This document shows positions 45,261 to 59,410 of a stretch of DNA of 64,000 bases, piece after piece. Each line of letters starts with the position of its first letter. Positions within the stretch are counted from its first letter, which is position 1. The DNA is taken from contig JADDOH010023165.1 of assembly GCA_016648135.1 (NCBI GenBank), positions 1-64,000 of the forward strand, written 5' to 3'. The translations under genes were made by a program, and so were the position numbers. Source of the stretch: Agrypnia vestita (Eukaryota > Arthropoda > Insecta > Trichoptera > Phryganeidae). A model generated the notes under the pieces. That model was not told the origin of the DNA. It was given only the letters and a program-made list of their open reading frames with translations, and made no database searches.

Positions 45261-47530
45261 CATCAAATTTGGAGAGTCGAGAGCAGCATTATCGACAAAT
45301 TACATCTTATTGATGATGTAATAATGTAATAGTAATAGTATGTAAAAATGATTTGTATAATGTAATAGTATATAAAACCTAAACACAACAAATAACATCA
45401 TCAATAATCAAATACGAACCTTCATATCAATCCCCCTCTCCCAATGTTACCGCTCTCCCACTACCTAGACACCCCCTGGATTATCGAAACTCCTACATTA
45501 TTTTCGTATTTAGGAGGAGATTCTCGTCGCTTCTAGGCTTTTCCAGTCGTTTGTAGACGTGTAGATAATTGTAGATTCTTTTAGATTATTTTCGATGCTT
45601 CCATAGTCTTGTTCCAAGCGACATATTACCAGGCGTTCGGACAGTGCGTAAATTATTTTTAGCATCTCGTTACAATATGTTAAGGAAAAAGTCATCTTCT
45701 TGTTCTCACTGCACGCCCTGCCTCTCGGCATCCAAACAGTAAATACTTAAGCGCTCTTTATTTTATGAAAACTGTTGTTTTTTATGTTGTTTGTGTTGGT
45801 ACTTGTTACGCCGAAATAGCGCATTGTTTGTTGTTACGCATAGAAAGAAGTAGGAATCAAGGGACTCATATAGGAGACCTCGTTGTTTTAAGGTTTTTAA
45901 GGTTTACATTCCTTCTTGTAGATAAAATATTTTTGCAAATAGGTACTTAACTTTAAATAATGTTATGATTTTATTGTCAAGTACATTACATGTATTGACA
46001 AGTATAGAACATTCCTTGAGGGGGGATACCTACCTACGAGGCGCAAAAAAGACGATTTTTGTGAATTTTTTTAGGTAAACCTTAAAATTGGTATTATTTC
46101 TATATGAAAGAACATACTTTTAAGAATATTTTAATTAAAATAAATCGGAAAATGGCGGAAAATTCTGTCAACTGCCGAAAAAAAAGGTCCTTCGCGGTGA
46201 CCACTCCCATTTCATCTGTAATCATCAAGATTATTAAAATTGACAAAATGATGTAAATTTAGATTTTGACATAGGAGTTTTAAAATTTTTTAATTTTTGA
46301 CAAAATAGCGGGCGTTTGAATTTAAAATAGCGTTTTTCAGGGAAAAATTAGGGTTTATTTTGCCGATAAAAAAAAACTAAGGCACTTGGAAAAATCCTAC
46401 AACAGAAACTAAATAATTATGTATACAAGTTATTGTATACATAGGAATTTCAAGTTTATTGATTCAGTGGTTTGATCACCGATTTTCAAAACATGGTTTC
46501 AAGTAAAACGCATTTGAAAATTGAGCAATGAATAAATCGCGAAATTTTTCAACGTACATTAAATCATCGATTCCAGGTCCACAATACAAGTCCTCCACCT
46601 TGTTTATATCATCGAGCATTCCTCAAAAACATAATAGAAACAGGTCTAACGTTTCTAATACGAAAAAACCTGACTGGCGGCTACCTATGTGTTCGCGGCA
46701 CCGTGTGGCGCGGCGCGTAATCAACAAAGGTATGCCACTATTATCAGCTATAACTTTATTTTTTTTTATTTTTGATTGAAATTTTCACCAGACATTTTTA
46801 AGACCTCAAGTTTTAAGAAAATGCAAGAAATTAAGAATCATTTTTTTAGAAATGTCTGGTAGGTACTGCCCCTTAATAATGAAGTAATAAATAGAGTTAA
46901 AAATAAAAATATTTGAAATCAATATGTAATTTTTAAAGCTATAGTGCACCACGTTAACTAGCTTTATTTAACATGTAGTTGGTCATACTATTGATAACTA
47001 TTACTGATAATTTGTTTGGAAAACTAAAAATAATCTCTTATATTGCGGTACGATCTTACAATGTAATATTTCATTACGACAGTAAAGGCAAAATAACTAT
47101 TTTATATGTGTTGCTTACTTCATAATCAAAAATGTAATAACTGCGATAAGAGCCGACTAGATTATAAACAATGAAGTAATTAAAAATTGTACCTTAGGTA
47201 AATGAAGAAGAATAATTAATACATTACGGAACCTTATGGGTTAAAATAAAATTCTACCTCTCTAAATCAACAAAATAACCTCTGTTGTGCTTTGTTGAGA
47301 GCAAGGGAGAGATATATGTAAGTAATATAATAATACGAATTACGTTATTTTTACCGGTACACTCCGATTAGATTTTTCTGACTAGTGTTTGATTAAAATG
47401 TTTTTTATTTCTTTTTCAGCAACTAGATAATTGTATTGTATGCATGTTGATATTTATAAAAAGTTGAAGATAATTCACATGGATTTTATTTAATAATATC
47501 TGTTTTTAAATATTTTTTATAACTATTTTC
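45261..47530. other. no recognisable gene
   Basis: AT-rich with short chance frames (45510-45731 minus; 45765-45950 plus; 46528-46779 plus). A GC-rich knot at 46690-46720 (gttcgcggcaccgtgtggcg) has no assigned role. Confidence 0.5.
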
Positions 47531-48255
47531 ACTTACTTACATCACCCCATTTCCCGTGGGGGTAGGCAGAAAGGATATAGCGCCACACTCTTCTGTCCTG
47601 ACATATAACTCTCGCCTCATCCACATTCATACATCTTCGGATGCAAAGTCGCCGGTTGTTGAGGCTTCTAACGGGATTATTTTCCAGTATCTTTTTTTGT
47701 CATTATTCTGGATTATTCTGGTCATGCCACGTCGTCCGCGGTTACCCTTTCTTTCTGGCACCGTCAACACTTGCATTTTATCATTATTTCCTCATTCATT
47801 CTCTCAAAATGTCCAAACAATCTGAGTGACCCTTTTTTAATTCTATTAATTATGCTAAGATCAACTTTACATTAATTCCTAATATCTTCCTCTTTACTCT
47901 ATCATAAATGGATTTGCAACACATACGTCTCATCTCCACTGCATTCGGTCTACTTTCTTTCCTCTACTGCTAGTTCCAGGCTTCACTTCCATACATCAGT
48001 ATTGGTACCAGAATTTCATTATGCACCGCTAGTTTTGCCTCGGTAGACATATTTCTATTAGAAACTATTCCCTCTTCTATCGAACATACTTCCCAAGTAC
48101 ATAAACTCATCTACTTTTTCCAAACATTCATTACCTACTAGTATTTCATACTTTGTCTTACTTTCCTCTTTCTCGAATACCATCACTTTTGACTTGTTTA
48201 CGTTCATAATAAGATTACTTTCCTTGCATACATCATAAATATTTTTTAAAAAGCT
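47530..48255 (-). mobile_element. LINE reverse-transcriptase C-terminal relic
   Basis: The minus-strand translation, with several frame breaks, gives SKVMVFEKEESKTKYEILVG, ECLEKVDEFMYLGSMF, NMSTEAKLAVHNEILVPILM, then YGSEAW and GHFERMNEE. This order (K-VMVF, VDEFxYLGSMF, LAVHN.LVPTLxYGSE.W, GHxERM) is the end of the ORF of a LINE family common in insect genomes. The upstream RT core is absent here. Confidence 0.8.
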
Positions 48256-49785
48256 TTATCATGCAAAATACTTTTATATCCACCCATATTTTTCTTCATC
48301 ATTTCAAAAATTCTTTTAGAGATTGATAATTATCGCTCTGTTTGAATTTTAGAAGCAGCTGTTTAACAGCGACTGTGAACTACAATGAAACCTTTCACGC
48401 TGGCTAAACCAAAATATGCGTATTCTTCCTGCACAGTGTCTTTCTCAAATCTATTATGACTTTTAACAAATAATACGACTTGTGTGGCTTCATATTACTC
48501 TCATAGTTTACGCGTCTACACAGAGATCAGCACTTTTTATCCCTTTTCATAAGTTTTATATATTTACGAAGGTCCCTATTTCATTTATGGCTAAGGTTTG
48601 TCTCCGCGTTTCTATTTCGTAAGTAAATATTGAGAGTCTTCAAAACATAACAGATTTACATTTCTTAAAAACATTTTCTCGTCTGACTTTGATCTCTTGT
48701 GAATGATATTTGAATTGATTAAATCGAATATTGCCCGTTTTTCAGTGAAAACGAGATTTTTTTACCTCTTTCTCAAGACAGTAAATATTGTCACTTGAAA
48801 TTTATTTATTTATTATTAAATTTTTAAATTTTATTAAATTAAGTGAATTTTACTGAATCAAGTGACTTGAAATTTATTTATTTATTATTAAATTTATTTC
48901 TTAAAACACTGGACAAGAATGTAACTGGAGATACATTCTTTTATTCACAATATTTCGCACTAATCAGGAGTTTACGGAACACTTCATACTCATCTGTTGG
49001 ATATTCGCAAGTCTGTGGTCGTACTTATTTCCAGACACCCATTTTTGCTGGTATTTCGCTTTTATCTGTGGCTTTTACTAACCGTCAAAACAAAATGACT
49101 CTCCATATGCGCTCCCACGGCGATTTATAACTAGAAAATGTAGAAATCTCTCGCGTATTTAATCGGACATGAATCGTTCCGCTAATGTTCCTGTATAATC
49201 ATGTGCTTTCAACTTACTTGGAGTTCTTTGTAACGTTATAAGAGGTCATCATAAAAAAGTATTTTATTTCACTTAAATAAAAAATGTGTGCATGTAAACT
49301 AATTTCTTCATTTAAGATGTCGCATAAGACCACTTATTATCGAATTAACTTAATTATTTATTTACAAACAATAATACATGTAGGTATGTCATTTGAATTC
49401 AATATTTCCAAAAAGTAAATCTGGCAACACTGCGAGTTTTTGACTGCTTGCTTATGGTGTAATTTATATACCTTTATATTTTTTATATAAAATAATAAAG
49501 ATTTATAAATTGACACACGGCGGATATAGCATTGAATTTGAAAATGAATGATAGATATTTTCGTAAATTTTTGATCTTTGGAATCAAATATCTACAAAAC
49601 CGCACGTCAGAAAACCTTTTTTTATATAATGTTGACAAATTATACGAAAATTTATAAATATTAGAGTTTTTTTTATAATTACGTAGATAACAGTTGTGGT
49701 TTTCACGAGATTCGCTTTTAACTACATGTTAAATATCCAATTTTATTTCAAAATATTATTTTTATTTTTACTTTTTTACAAAACA
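48256..49785. other. no recognisable gene
   Basis: A plus frame at 48843-49130 (~95 codons, with NVTGDTFFYSQYF and RQNKMTLHMRSHGDL) is the longest and matches nothing I know. A near-repeat, cttgaaatttatttatttat, occurs twice near 48796 and 48868. Confidence 0.4.
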
Positions 49786-49942
49786 TGGTCAATGTTTTGT
49801 AAAAAATAAGTCAGAGGTATTGAAAACAATGCAATCTTTGATATTGCATAACTTCAAACCTATTGATATTATTTCATGGTTGCTTGAACATTTTGAAATC
49901 CACCTGTAAAGTATTGTGGACTAGTTTTGTTACATCCTGTAG
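49786..49942 (-). mobile_element. single arm of the foldback family, copy 3
   Basis: Matches in reverse orientation the left arm of the element at 36908: aaaataagtcagaggtattg, ccacctgtaaagtattgtg, gactagttttgttaca and cctgta. The other arm is missing. Confidence 0.7.
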
Positions 49943-50648
49943 GTGTGCCTTCTACGTCCTACCTACTTCCTAAAAATATAGGCAAATTTTCGAATGCGTT
50001 CTTTCCAAAAGTATATTTTTAACGCATTTTTGTGACACAGTTAATATTACTCCGATTAAAAACAGTCTACATTAAAAATCATTTCTTAATGAAGGGCATA
50101 CATCTGCATTATCATAAATAACTAAAATGTTTAAATATGTTAGCGATAGTTATGATTAATTTTATCACAGTTAAAACTGTGTTTAAATTTTCCATATTGG
50201 CGTGGGTGTCGTTAAAGGATGAAGACTTACGATTTGACGGGTATAAAAGCAAATCCAAAAAATTTAAAAAAAAACAAGCGAGCGTAGTCGCATATGATGT
50301 GTAACATTTGATATCTCACAATTAAAAATATCAGTTTAGCTGCAACAAAAATTAACATCAAAATATAAAAAGCTAATACCCATATATTTATTGATTAGTA
50401 AATACAAGTTAAGAAAATGTATGTGCATTTATTATTAATGTGCGATTATTATAATTTGCATGCGAGAAGGTAGGTACCGTATATCTACATACGCATTTTT
50501 ATTTAGTAATGTGTTTGGTTAATTATTTTATTTATTTATTTTCATAGATGGCGGTAATGTGCCACTATACAAATTATATGAAAACTTTGAATAAATATTT
50601 TAAAATAATCACATAAATTACATAAAATTTGAGAATGTAATCCATTAA
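49943..50648. other. no recognisable gene
   Basis: AT-rich spacer. It ends at the TTAA that flanks the piggyBac element. Confidence 0.5.
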
Positions 50649-52714
50649 CCGTTATGTTACTACCCGGAATTTTTCACACTAGTTACTACCCAGGGTACCT
50701 GGGTACTCTACCTGGATGGACGTTCCCCGTGCATTCTTTTGTTTTGTATATCGCAAATTGATATTGGTATAATGATCAAATACCTTCTTTGAAGGTCACT
50801 TCTTCTCATAATGATATCTGTATCCCTTTATACCTGATTTTTATCAGTTTGCTTGACATTTTTAGTACATTTTAACTTAATTTGTCATTTATATCTTCAA
50901 TTCTAGCCTTAATCCTTCTAATCTTAGTAAAGTGCGGACATGTCTTATGTGCAATTTATTTATTATATATTTATAACAGTTACAATTTATTAAATGTTAT
51001 ATATTATTTACAGTTTAAATTTATTAAATGTTTACAACATTTAAGTTTTCATCGTCTCAACTATTTTTAAATTCACTAAAAGTTAAGAAATTTTAACAAT
51101 GGTAATATGTGAGATAACCTTGATGTTTTCTTATTAATATTTTCATGTTCAATGAAATCAAAAATATAAATGAATTATATTATATTTTTTTGTTGATGGA
51201 GCGCTTCTGAAAAAAAATTTTTTACTCCAATTACTGTGTAACGATATACTTAGATACAGAGGATTTTTTGCATAGCAAGAACAAAGATTGGATTTCAGAA
51301 TGCACTGATAAATATGAATATTCAAATACAGAAGGTGACGATGAATAATTAGTAGAAGATATGGACTATATTGCATTACGCGAAAAATAAGATAGGATAA
51401 TATTGAACCACCGACATCTGCTCAAGCTCATTTCCGGGCTAGCAATGAAATGATATGGCATAAAAATTCACATGTATTCACTATAAAACTACGTCGCATT
51501 ATATCGTTCATCGTCGGCAAAGAAGTGATTTACACGGATCAAGAAAAGCATTATCTATTAGTATTACATTCAAATGTGTTTTTATACCAAAAGTTGTTGA
51601 TACTATTGTCCGTCACACCAATAAAGAGGCAAGGAAAATATATATTGAGTCAATGAACATGATCGTACTAATAAAACACATTGGAAAGATTTGACTTCAT
51701 CCGAGTTAAATGCATTCATATTATACGGTGCAGATTACCTTTATACAGATTATATTTTTGATTTGTCCAAATGTAATTTATACCCAGTATCGAGCGTCAA
51801 ATTTCCTCGCTTCAATGATGCTAATATGAAGAAATACTGATTGAATGAAGGCAGAGCTACGTCGATACGTGAAATATGTATAGTTGATACTAAATTAAAA
51901 AAATTTCAGCATGTATAGATTCTTCAACCCAAATTTTACAATGAGCAATCATTTTCTTTATTGGATGTATACAATTTATGCAATACATTCAGTCTAAGCC
52001 CGCCAAATAAGAGATAAAAATATGGTGGATATGTGATGCAAAAAATTACTATCCTCTTACTGGCTAAATATACACCAGAAAATTAACATCTGGACGAGAA
52101 ACTCACCAACGTGAAAGAATTGGCCGTTCAAAGGCTGTGGACGTAATATAACATTATACATTTTTTCATGACTTCCAAGTCATGGAAACATGTTCAATGT
52201 AATATGCCAAATCACAACATATTATTTTATCTAGGAATATGGCAACCGTTGCTACATTGAGACATTTATTCCGGCGAAAATAAAGGATTATTATTTGAAT
52301 CCAATGATAGTGTAAAAAAATTTTCTTGTATGCCAAAAAACTGAAAACAGTTATAATTTTATTATGTGCGCATCGTGGTGATGTAACTTCGGGACTCAAA
52401 AACAAACCGAACATGATTAATTTTTACAATAAAACCAAATCTGATGGTAAAATGTATGTCTATCACTGAATGAGAATATCAATACCGAATGGGTACCCGG
52501 GTACCCTGGGTAGTAATCAGAGGACTAGACAAGTTTAAGGTCATATAAAATATCTTTTTAAAAGTAAAATTATATGAAACAATACATAAATCCCTTTTAA
52601 ATACCGCAAATAATGGGGATCCGGGCGGAAAAAAGCATCAAGGGTATATAAATAAAATTATTTTTACTTGAAGTCGGAAATGGATACCCGGGTACCCGGG
52701 TAGTAACATAAGGG
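50649..52714 (+). mobile_element. piggyBac-family element with TTAA target duplications (dead)
   Basis: 2066 bp between TTAA at 50645-50648 and TTAA at 52715-52718, the hallmark piggyBac target site. The left end is CCGTTATGTTACTACCCGG, and the right end read in complement is CCCTTATGTTACTACCCGG, with one mismatch. Subterminal repeats ttactacccagggtacc and gggtaccctgggtagtaa are inverted to each other. Inside is a heavily broken transposase. Confidence 0.92.
51190..52465 (+). pseudogene. piggyBac transposase relic
   Basis: Scattered plus-strand pieces in shifting frames: KTHWKDLTSSELNAFI (~51675), the NHWxDLTxxELKAFI block of the family; an IKIWWICDAKNYYPLT-like piece near 52020; KTVIILLCAHRGDVT (~52345); and NMINFYNKTKSDGKM (~52408), equivalent to the PxMIxFYNxTKGGVD block that carries the last catalytic Asp. 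Many stops; not functional. It formerly catalysed precise cut-and-paste at TTAA. Confidence 0.8.
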
Positions 52715-52718
52715 TTAA

Positions 52719-53330
52719 GGATAGTTATTGTTTACATTAATGTAAAAAAATAAGAATTTATTGGATAGTTTCGAAGATATAAGCCAAAATATATAAAAGT
52801 TACAATATCAACACGCTTGACACTAGACGCGCAACATACATACAAAATCAGAAGCGTTGAATATTGGAAGTATGCGTGTTCGCTGTGATGGTACTTGCTG
52901 GATATTGATTTGTTTATAAACGATATTTTTTTTCCATCGCGCGCGCTCATTGGTCAAATGAAATTGCACGCGCTTCCCCAGCGTCTTATTTCCTGTTACG
53001 CATTTCCATCCTTTTTCACAAAATCACTGCCACAGATTGCAGGAAAGCGAGAGGAAAGATGTTACACATCAAAAAAAATTTTTGAATGCAGTCACCGACG
53101 TTTATTCATTTAGAAAAATTCATGTTTCCTACAAAATTTATAGGCCATATTTCAGTACATTCTACATTAGTAATCCTTGATAATTGCATCCAATTTTTTA
53201 AAAATATGGCTGCCTTTGCTTTTATACCCCTCATAAATTATAAAATTTTGGGTCTATTCTCCACAGGCGGTAGTTTTTGAGTAAATTATATTAAAGGTGT
53301 TACCTACTTTGATTCCTCACAACAAGATAA
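52719..53330. other. no recognisable gene
   Basis: Short frames on both strands (52732-52950 minus; 52895-53113 plus) without motifs. Confidence 0.5.
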
Positions 53331-53339
53331 TAAACTGAG

Positions 53340-53697
53340 AAAACCTAACCTAATAAACTGACACAAACGGACAGCTTACCACAGTTCAAAAAACAACTTA
53401 AGACGCATTTATTTAGACAATCCTATAAAGACAGAATCTGCCCACAACAACACTAGCTTATGTTTTCCACTCCTAGTGTGTAATCCGCGAAAACACCTAA
53501 TTCTTTCAGGCACTCCCAAATATTATAGTATTTAACTTTAATTCCATTTCTTGCATGCCACCTAGTGAATATGTTATACTAAATTAGTTTTTTTTTTCAG
53601 TGAGTTGTTTTTTAGGAAATTTTCTGTGTAAAGTACCCTTGAGGTGAGTATTCGCGTAAACGGCGCTATATAAATTATCCAAATATTATTATAAGAC
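53340..53697 (+). mobile_element. LINE 3'-end relic (CR1/L2-like tail)
   Basis: The frame reads LPQFKKQLKTHLFRQSYKD, resembling the last residues of CR1/L2-type LINE ORF2 proteins, and the sequence ends cggcgctatataaatta followed by attattata, a typical tail of that group. The rest of the LINE is missing. Confidence 0.5.
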
Positions 53698-53713
53698 TTC
53701 TTGAAAATTTATT

Positions 53714-54180
53714 GTGCTCTGGCTTGGTGCTGTGCCATTTCCGACAACTATCTCAGACACCTGCATCGCCTCGCCATTTCCTGGACTCGCAGACTTCGCG
53801 CGCGAGCGCACTCACTGTACCTACTGCCGTCACCTAAGGGCTTCTTCAGACACAACAGGAACCGCCACTCAACCGCTAGAGAATAGAATGGATACTATGG
53901 AGCCTTTTCTCGGCGTTCAGTTGAGTTGCGGGCACCGCACGGTTTGCAAGTTACAACAGGAGCTCGTTATGGATCGCGTGGACACTGAACTGTTTATTGA
54001 CGACATGGAGAAAAAACCTGCAATACGGAATCTTCAGTGTGAGAATTATTCAAATAAAATTCGCACGTTCAGCGCGGTCAAGCGCAGCGACACTCTTGCC
54101 CTCTTGTGTATTTCAGAGCTCGAAATATCTTCCGTGATCAGTTCAATTAGTCTATCAAAAGATTTTAATGACATCAAAAA
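53714..54180 (+). pseudogene. MADF-like domain fragment (possible exon or transposon accessory gene)
   Basis: An open frame of ~155 codons before an AT microsatellite. Its middle part, from an ATG at ~53970, reads MDRVDTELFIDDMEKKPAI, then NLQCENYSNKI. This resembles the start of a MADF/MYB-SANT-like DNA-binding domain (hydrophobic-I..M...P.lWn....Y.nki); the usual Trp after the Ala-Ile is Arg here, and the second half of the domain is not continued in frame. Such domains occur in host transcription factors and in PIF/Harbinger accessory proteins. The leader is GC-rich. Confidence 0.4.
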
Positions 54181-54191
54181 ATTTTCTCTCA

Positions 54192-54245
54192 TATATATAT
54201 ATATATATAATATATATATATACTATATATATATATATATATATA
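54192..54245. repeat. AT microsatellite
   Basis: Alternating TA with two interruptions. It also extends the preceding open frame with Tyr-Ile repeats that have no meaning as protein. Confidence 0.95.
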
Positions 54246-54449
54246 ATGTAACGTTTTGATCATGTATCTACGAGTCTGTCACTTAATACTGGATGCACCC
54301 AATACTGCCCTTTTCTTTCTTTTTTTTATGAGCAACCACAATAAACATAGTACTAATCTGCGTTTTGTCTGAACGAGCGCTAATATGGCAGCACATAATA
54401 CCGTCTCCGATTTTCCTTAGATAGCACCTTTCATCAGTAAATCTTAAAC

Positions 54450-54840
54450 CATGTTATACTGGAATAAATCCAGCAAAGTATTTTTATGTTGTCAAATACC
54501 AGCCTTCTGTTCACACTACATTCCTACATAAGATACAATACATTTCATGATACTCTGACCACGTGGTTAGGGTGGGCATTGATGATAATCAGACCATCTA
54601 ATTAGCCAACCTAAAAACACTTTAGATTGGCCACCGTCAGCCAGGAGGGGAAGGGGGGTTGGGCTATAAGGAGTTGCACGCACGGGCGCGCTCTCTGTTC
54701 TTCTTCCTGTTTTGTGCTAGTATAAGCTCACGGTAGTGTCAGTCCGCAACACGGATTCCTACAATAAAAAGAACAGTAACAGCCTTTTCTTTCAATAAAC
54801 AATCCCCATATTCTCAATGTGATAAAACACCACAACATCT
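54450..54840 (+). repeat. candidate solo LTR
   Basis: Starts TGTTATACTGGAATAAAT. It holds a TATA-like ggctataaggag, a GC-rich start region (cgcacgggcgcgctctctg), AATAAA-type signals at about 54760 and 54796, and ends near accacaaca. The arrangement resembles U3-R-U5, but no partner LTR or clear target duplication was found. Confidence 0.3.
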
Positions 54841-55369
54841 AAATCCTTATGATTACATATCAAATCTCTGAATACCCGATATAATCCAGTCTCCGTAAGG
54901 ACGACAGATGCGCGCAATCACGCTAATCCAGAAAAGCCATATGTTTAACTCTTTCTCTCTGTCTGTTTGCCTGAATTTGCGTATTATACATGTGTATATT
55001 GGTTTGCGCTCATTACCACGAATTTTGTCTTTTTGGTAATACAAAGGGCACTAAAGAAGTGAAAACTTTGTTCAATTTGTTGAAGGCAGCCCGCGGCTTC
55101 AGGGATGGCGCGTACGGCGGCCTGGCGAAGATTTACACTGACAGCTGTTCTTAATGTTGTCCCGGGGCGAGGCGGGGCTCTTCGTACGAAAGCTCGCGGC
55201 ACAGTGTTCAAATCACATTTTGTTTTGATTACAACTCTAACACGAACGAATTAATATAACACAACTCCTTTCGTCTGTAATGTGAAGCTATGAATGATTT
55301 AAATATCAAAACTATTGTTAAATTATAGTGTTCATACACTCGTGATTGAAAAGAACATATAAATATAAA
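54841..55369. other. no recognisable gene; GC-rich patch
   Basis: A GC-rich patch at 55085-55200 gives a ~76-codon minus frame (MNTVPRAFVRRAPPRPG and on) with low-complexity Arg/Pro/Ala composition and no known domain. Confidence 0.4.
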
Positions 55370-55848
55370 TCTTTACCTATAAAACTCAATGTCTGTCTGT
55401 CTGTCAGTTCTCTATACAAATCCACACCGTTTGTCCGATCGGATTCAAAATTTGGAAACTTTTTCTTTAGGACTCGGCGGGTAACATAGGCAACATTTCC
55501 ACCTATTCTCTTACCCCTTTCCCTCCCCTGACATATTTTCGATGCAAATTTGTATCGTTTGAAACTTATTCTTTAGGACTCGGTGGGTAACGTAGGCTTC
55601 CTTCTGATGTATTTTCGATGCAAATCTATACTGTTCGACCGATCGGACTCAAAATTTGGAAACTTATTCTTTAGGACTCGGCAGGTAACATAGGTCATAT
55701 TTCCTCCCTCCCCTTTTACATTTTTTCCTCCTCCTGATATATTTTCGATGCAAATCTATACCGTTCGACTCAAACCTTTGTTTCCCCCTAAAAAAATTAT
55801 TTTCAACTTAATCTTTAACCCATGCAACGCCGGGTACGAACAGCTAGT
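55370..55848 (+). mobile_element. HINE/DINE-1-like element, copy 2
   Basis: Same orientation and family as 40018-40672. It begins TCTTTACCTATAAAACTCAA with gtctgtctgtctgtca, has three internal units (one shortened), and ends cgccgggtacgaacagctagt. It differs by indels, so the two copies are separate insertions. Confidence 0.7.
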
Positions 55849-56900
55849 AATATATACACTACACTTACTTGGAAAAAAGGATAATCGATATATTTATGGA
55901 TATGTACAAAAATTGAGTGTTTTACATCTGTAGGTTACAAAAAATATATTCAAAAAGAAAAAGATTTTTTTTTAGCAAATCATTGACGTACACAATCGAT
56001 CACTTCTATGTAAAGTACCGTTTCATGAAAATAAGCTATTTTAAGGGGAGTAATTTAAAGATTATTTTGACAATAAAATGTGTACTTGAGTGTTTTATTA
56101 GATGTTGATTATGTAAGAAACCCCCCCGTCACGTTCCTGCTGACGGAGCTTTCAGGATATTAATTAATTAATCTTATTTTATGTTCATATTCTAAGTTAA
56201 CTAAGGAACGTAAAACAGGGAAAATTGGAAGGAGAGAGAAAAGGAGACAGGCAAAAAGGCTTTAATTCACAGAGCGGAAGCTGCAATGGGCCGATGATAC
56301 TGAAATTCGGGGCGTAAGAAAAGTACAGAAACGACACAATAAACGTTTGCATATATAAAATTAGATGGAAAAAAATATTTATACAAATAACCTTAGATAG
56401 GCAAAAAAAATATTGAAAATTTAACAAATTTTGACTGAATTTTGCACGTTATAGAAAACGGTCAACATCATTTGTTTTCAATACCTCGTAACAACCTTCA
56501 AACATTGGCTATGTACATTCATTATGCAAATTATAATAGTTTCGTATAAAACTACAGCGTTGTTTGATATTACCTATGACATTGGGATTATAGCAGTTCT
56601 TAAAACTGTAAACTTGCTGACGTGAATAACAAAAACTCAGAATTTATAATTATTAAAAATGAGTATATTTATATTACTTGCAAATTAGTATTGTTATAAC
56701 TAGTAATTAAATTTTAGAATCTTTTAACATTGCCTGTGTAGATTCAATAAGTATATTATGATAGTTTCGTATAAAAATCGAGCGTAATTTAATATTACTT
56801 TAGATGCTGTGTTTATAGTACAATGGCAATACAGAATCTTTTAGTTTAAAGAACTAAATTTTTTTTTTTTAATTCTGGGGTATTATACCATAATTGCATC
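55849..56900. other. no recognisable gene
   Basis: AT-rich sequence; nothing recognised. A C-run (aaacccccccgtcac) occurs at about 56120. Confidence 0.5.
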
Positions 56901-58310
<1,410 letters not shown>

Positions 58311-58615
58311 TTTTTACCACTTTTATGCTGAAAAATATCAACATATTTCAAAGCCTATGGCCCCTTTGTCAGGATACAATTGTATACTAACAAAATAGAC
58401 ATTATTTTGAATAAAACTATAAGAAGTATTTTTCAGTATCAATATTTGGTACTGAAAAACATTGAAGAAAAATTTTATTTATAAGTAACGAAATTTCTAA
58501 TACTTAAAAAATTTCAAATGACATTCAACCAGCTTTCTATACTAATAATAAATTTAAAAATACATATTAAATAATAAGGATAAGGATAATTTTTTAAAAA
58601 TCGGGTGTTTATAAA

Positions 58616-58915
58616 TTGGTTCATAATGATTGTGATTATTTTTATATAAAAATTTTATATAAACATTCCTATAAAGGAAAAACATGTGGAAATTTTGAAA
58701 TAAGAGTTAAGGAACACTTAAGGTATTTAAATAGCTATAATTATTCCAAATTTTCTAATCATCTTTTGGCTATGGATCATTATTTTGATTTTAATAAGAG
58801 TTTACAAATTTTATATAAAAATTATACAGAATCACAGTTTGATGAATTAGAAATTTAGGAAATAAGAAAAAGTGTTAATAGTAAATTGAATATTATAAAT
58901 AACTAGGTCCTTTTT
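58616..58915 (+). pseudogene. Penelope-like element GIY-YIG endonuclease relic 2
   Basis: The 80-codon frame reads HSYKGKTCGNFEIRVKEHLR, then YLNSYNYSKFSNHLLAMDHY and ESQFDELEI before a stop. Translation past the stop continues EIRKSVNSKLNIINN. The block YxGKTxxNFExRxKEH, then SxxxNHLLxxxH, is the Penelope GIY-YIG nuclease (catalytic Arg and Glu-His region kept, YIG changed to YKG). The upstream half of the domain and the RT are gone. Confidence 0.8.
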
Positions 58916-59035
58916 ACAAATATCTTTTAAATTTATTTTCATGTTAAGGCGGTACTTTATTGTTATTCATTTTACATATATAATTTTTTTAAGATTTTGA
59001 TTGTCTATACTTCAATTTTTAAATTTTTTTTTTTC

Positions 59036-59110
59036 AGTATACAATTGTATATACAAAGGACCATGGGCTCTGAAACATGTTGATATTTTTCAACATAAAA
59101 GTGGTGAAAA
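59036..59110 (+). ncRNA. hammerhead-like 3' half at the Penelope right end
   Basis: A weak hairpin aggaccatgggctct is followed by GAAAC, then atgttga and tcaacat, which can pair as stem III. The CTGATGA box is replaced by tatacaa, so the core is incomplete. Confidence 0.4.
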
Positions 59111-59410
59111 CAAAGTTTATTTTTATTAATCAGCTTATCTTATCTGATATCAGTAGGTAAATATAGATACTTAAAAAATATATACTATAAAAATAAACGC
59201 TCACTGATAAAGCGAGTAATGTTTATAACTTAACATATTGTAATTTGTTTTATTAGATTTTTTTTTATATTTTGATAGAGAATCTTGTTTTCAACAGTTA
59301 TACGAGTAGTACGCTAGAATATTTATTGCTGTACGAAGACTTCCAAAGCGAGTCAGTTATAAAGTAAAAGGTTCGAAAGGCCGCACACAAAAGAGACAAT
59401 GCAAACTCAC

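Larger units (their letters stand above)
58321..59110 (+). mobile_element. short Penelope-like element with inverted ends
   Basis: Both ends carry the same sequence in opposite orientation: the left, read on the minus strand, contains tagtatacaattgtatcct, GAAA and atatgttgatatttttcag; the right, on the plus strand, contains gtatacaattgtata, CTGAAAC and atgttgatatttttcaac. Between them is a GIY-YIG endonuclease relic. An inverted partial repeat at one end is a known Penelope feature. The reverse transcriptase is missing. Confidence 0.75.

Noticed and set aside
53714..54259. A 181-codon protein including a Tyr-Ile repeat tail
   Set aside because: The tail is an AT microsatellite; only the middle ~30 residues resemble a known domain.
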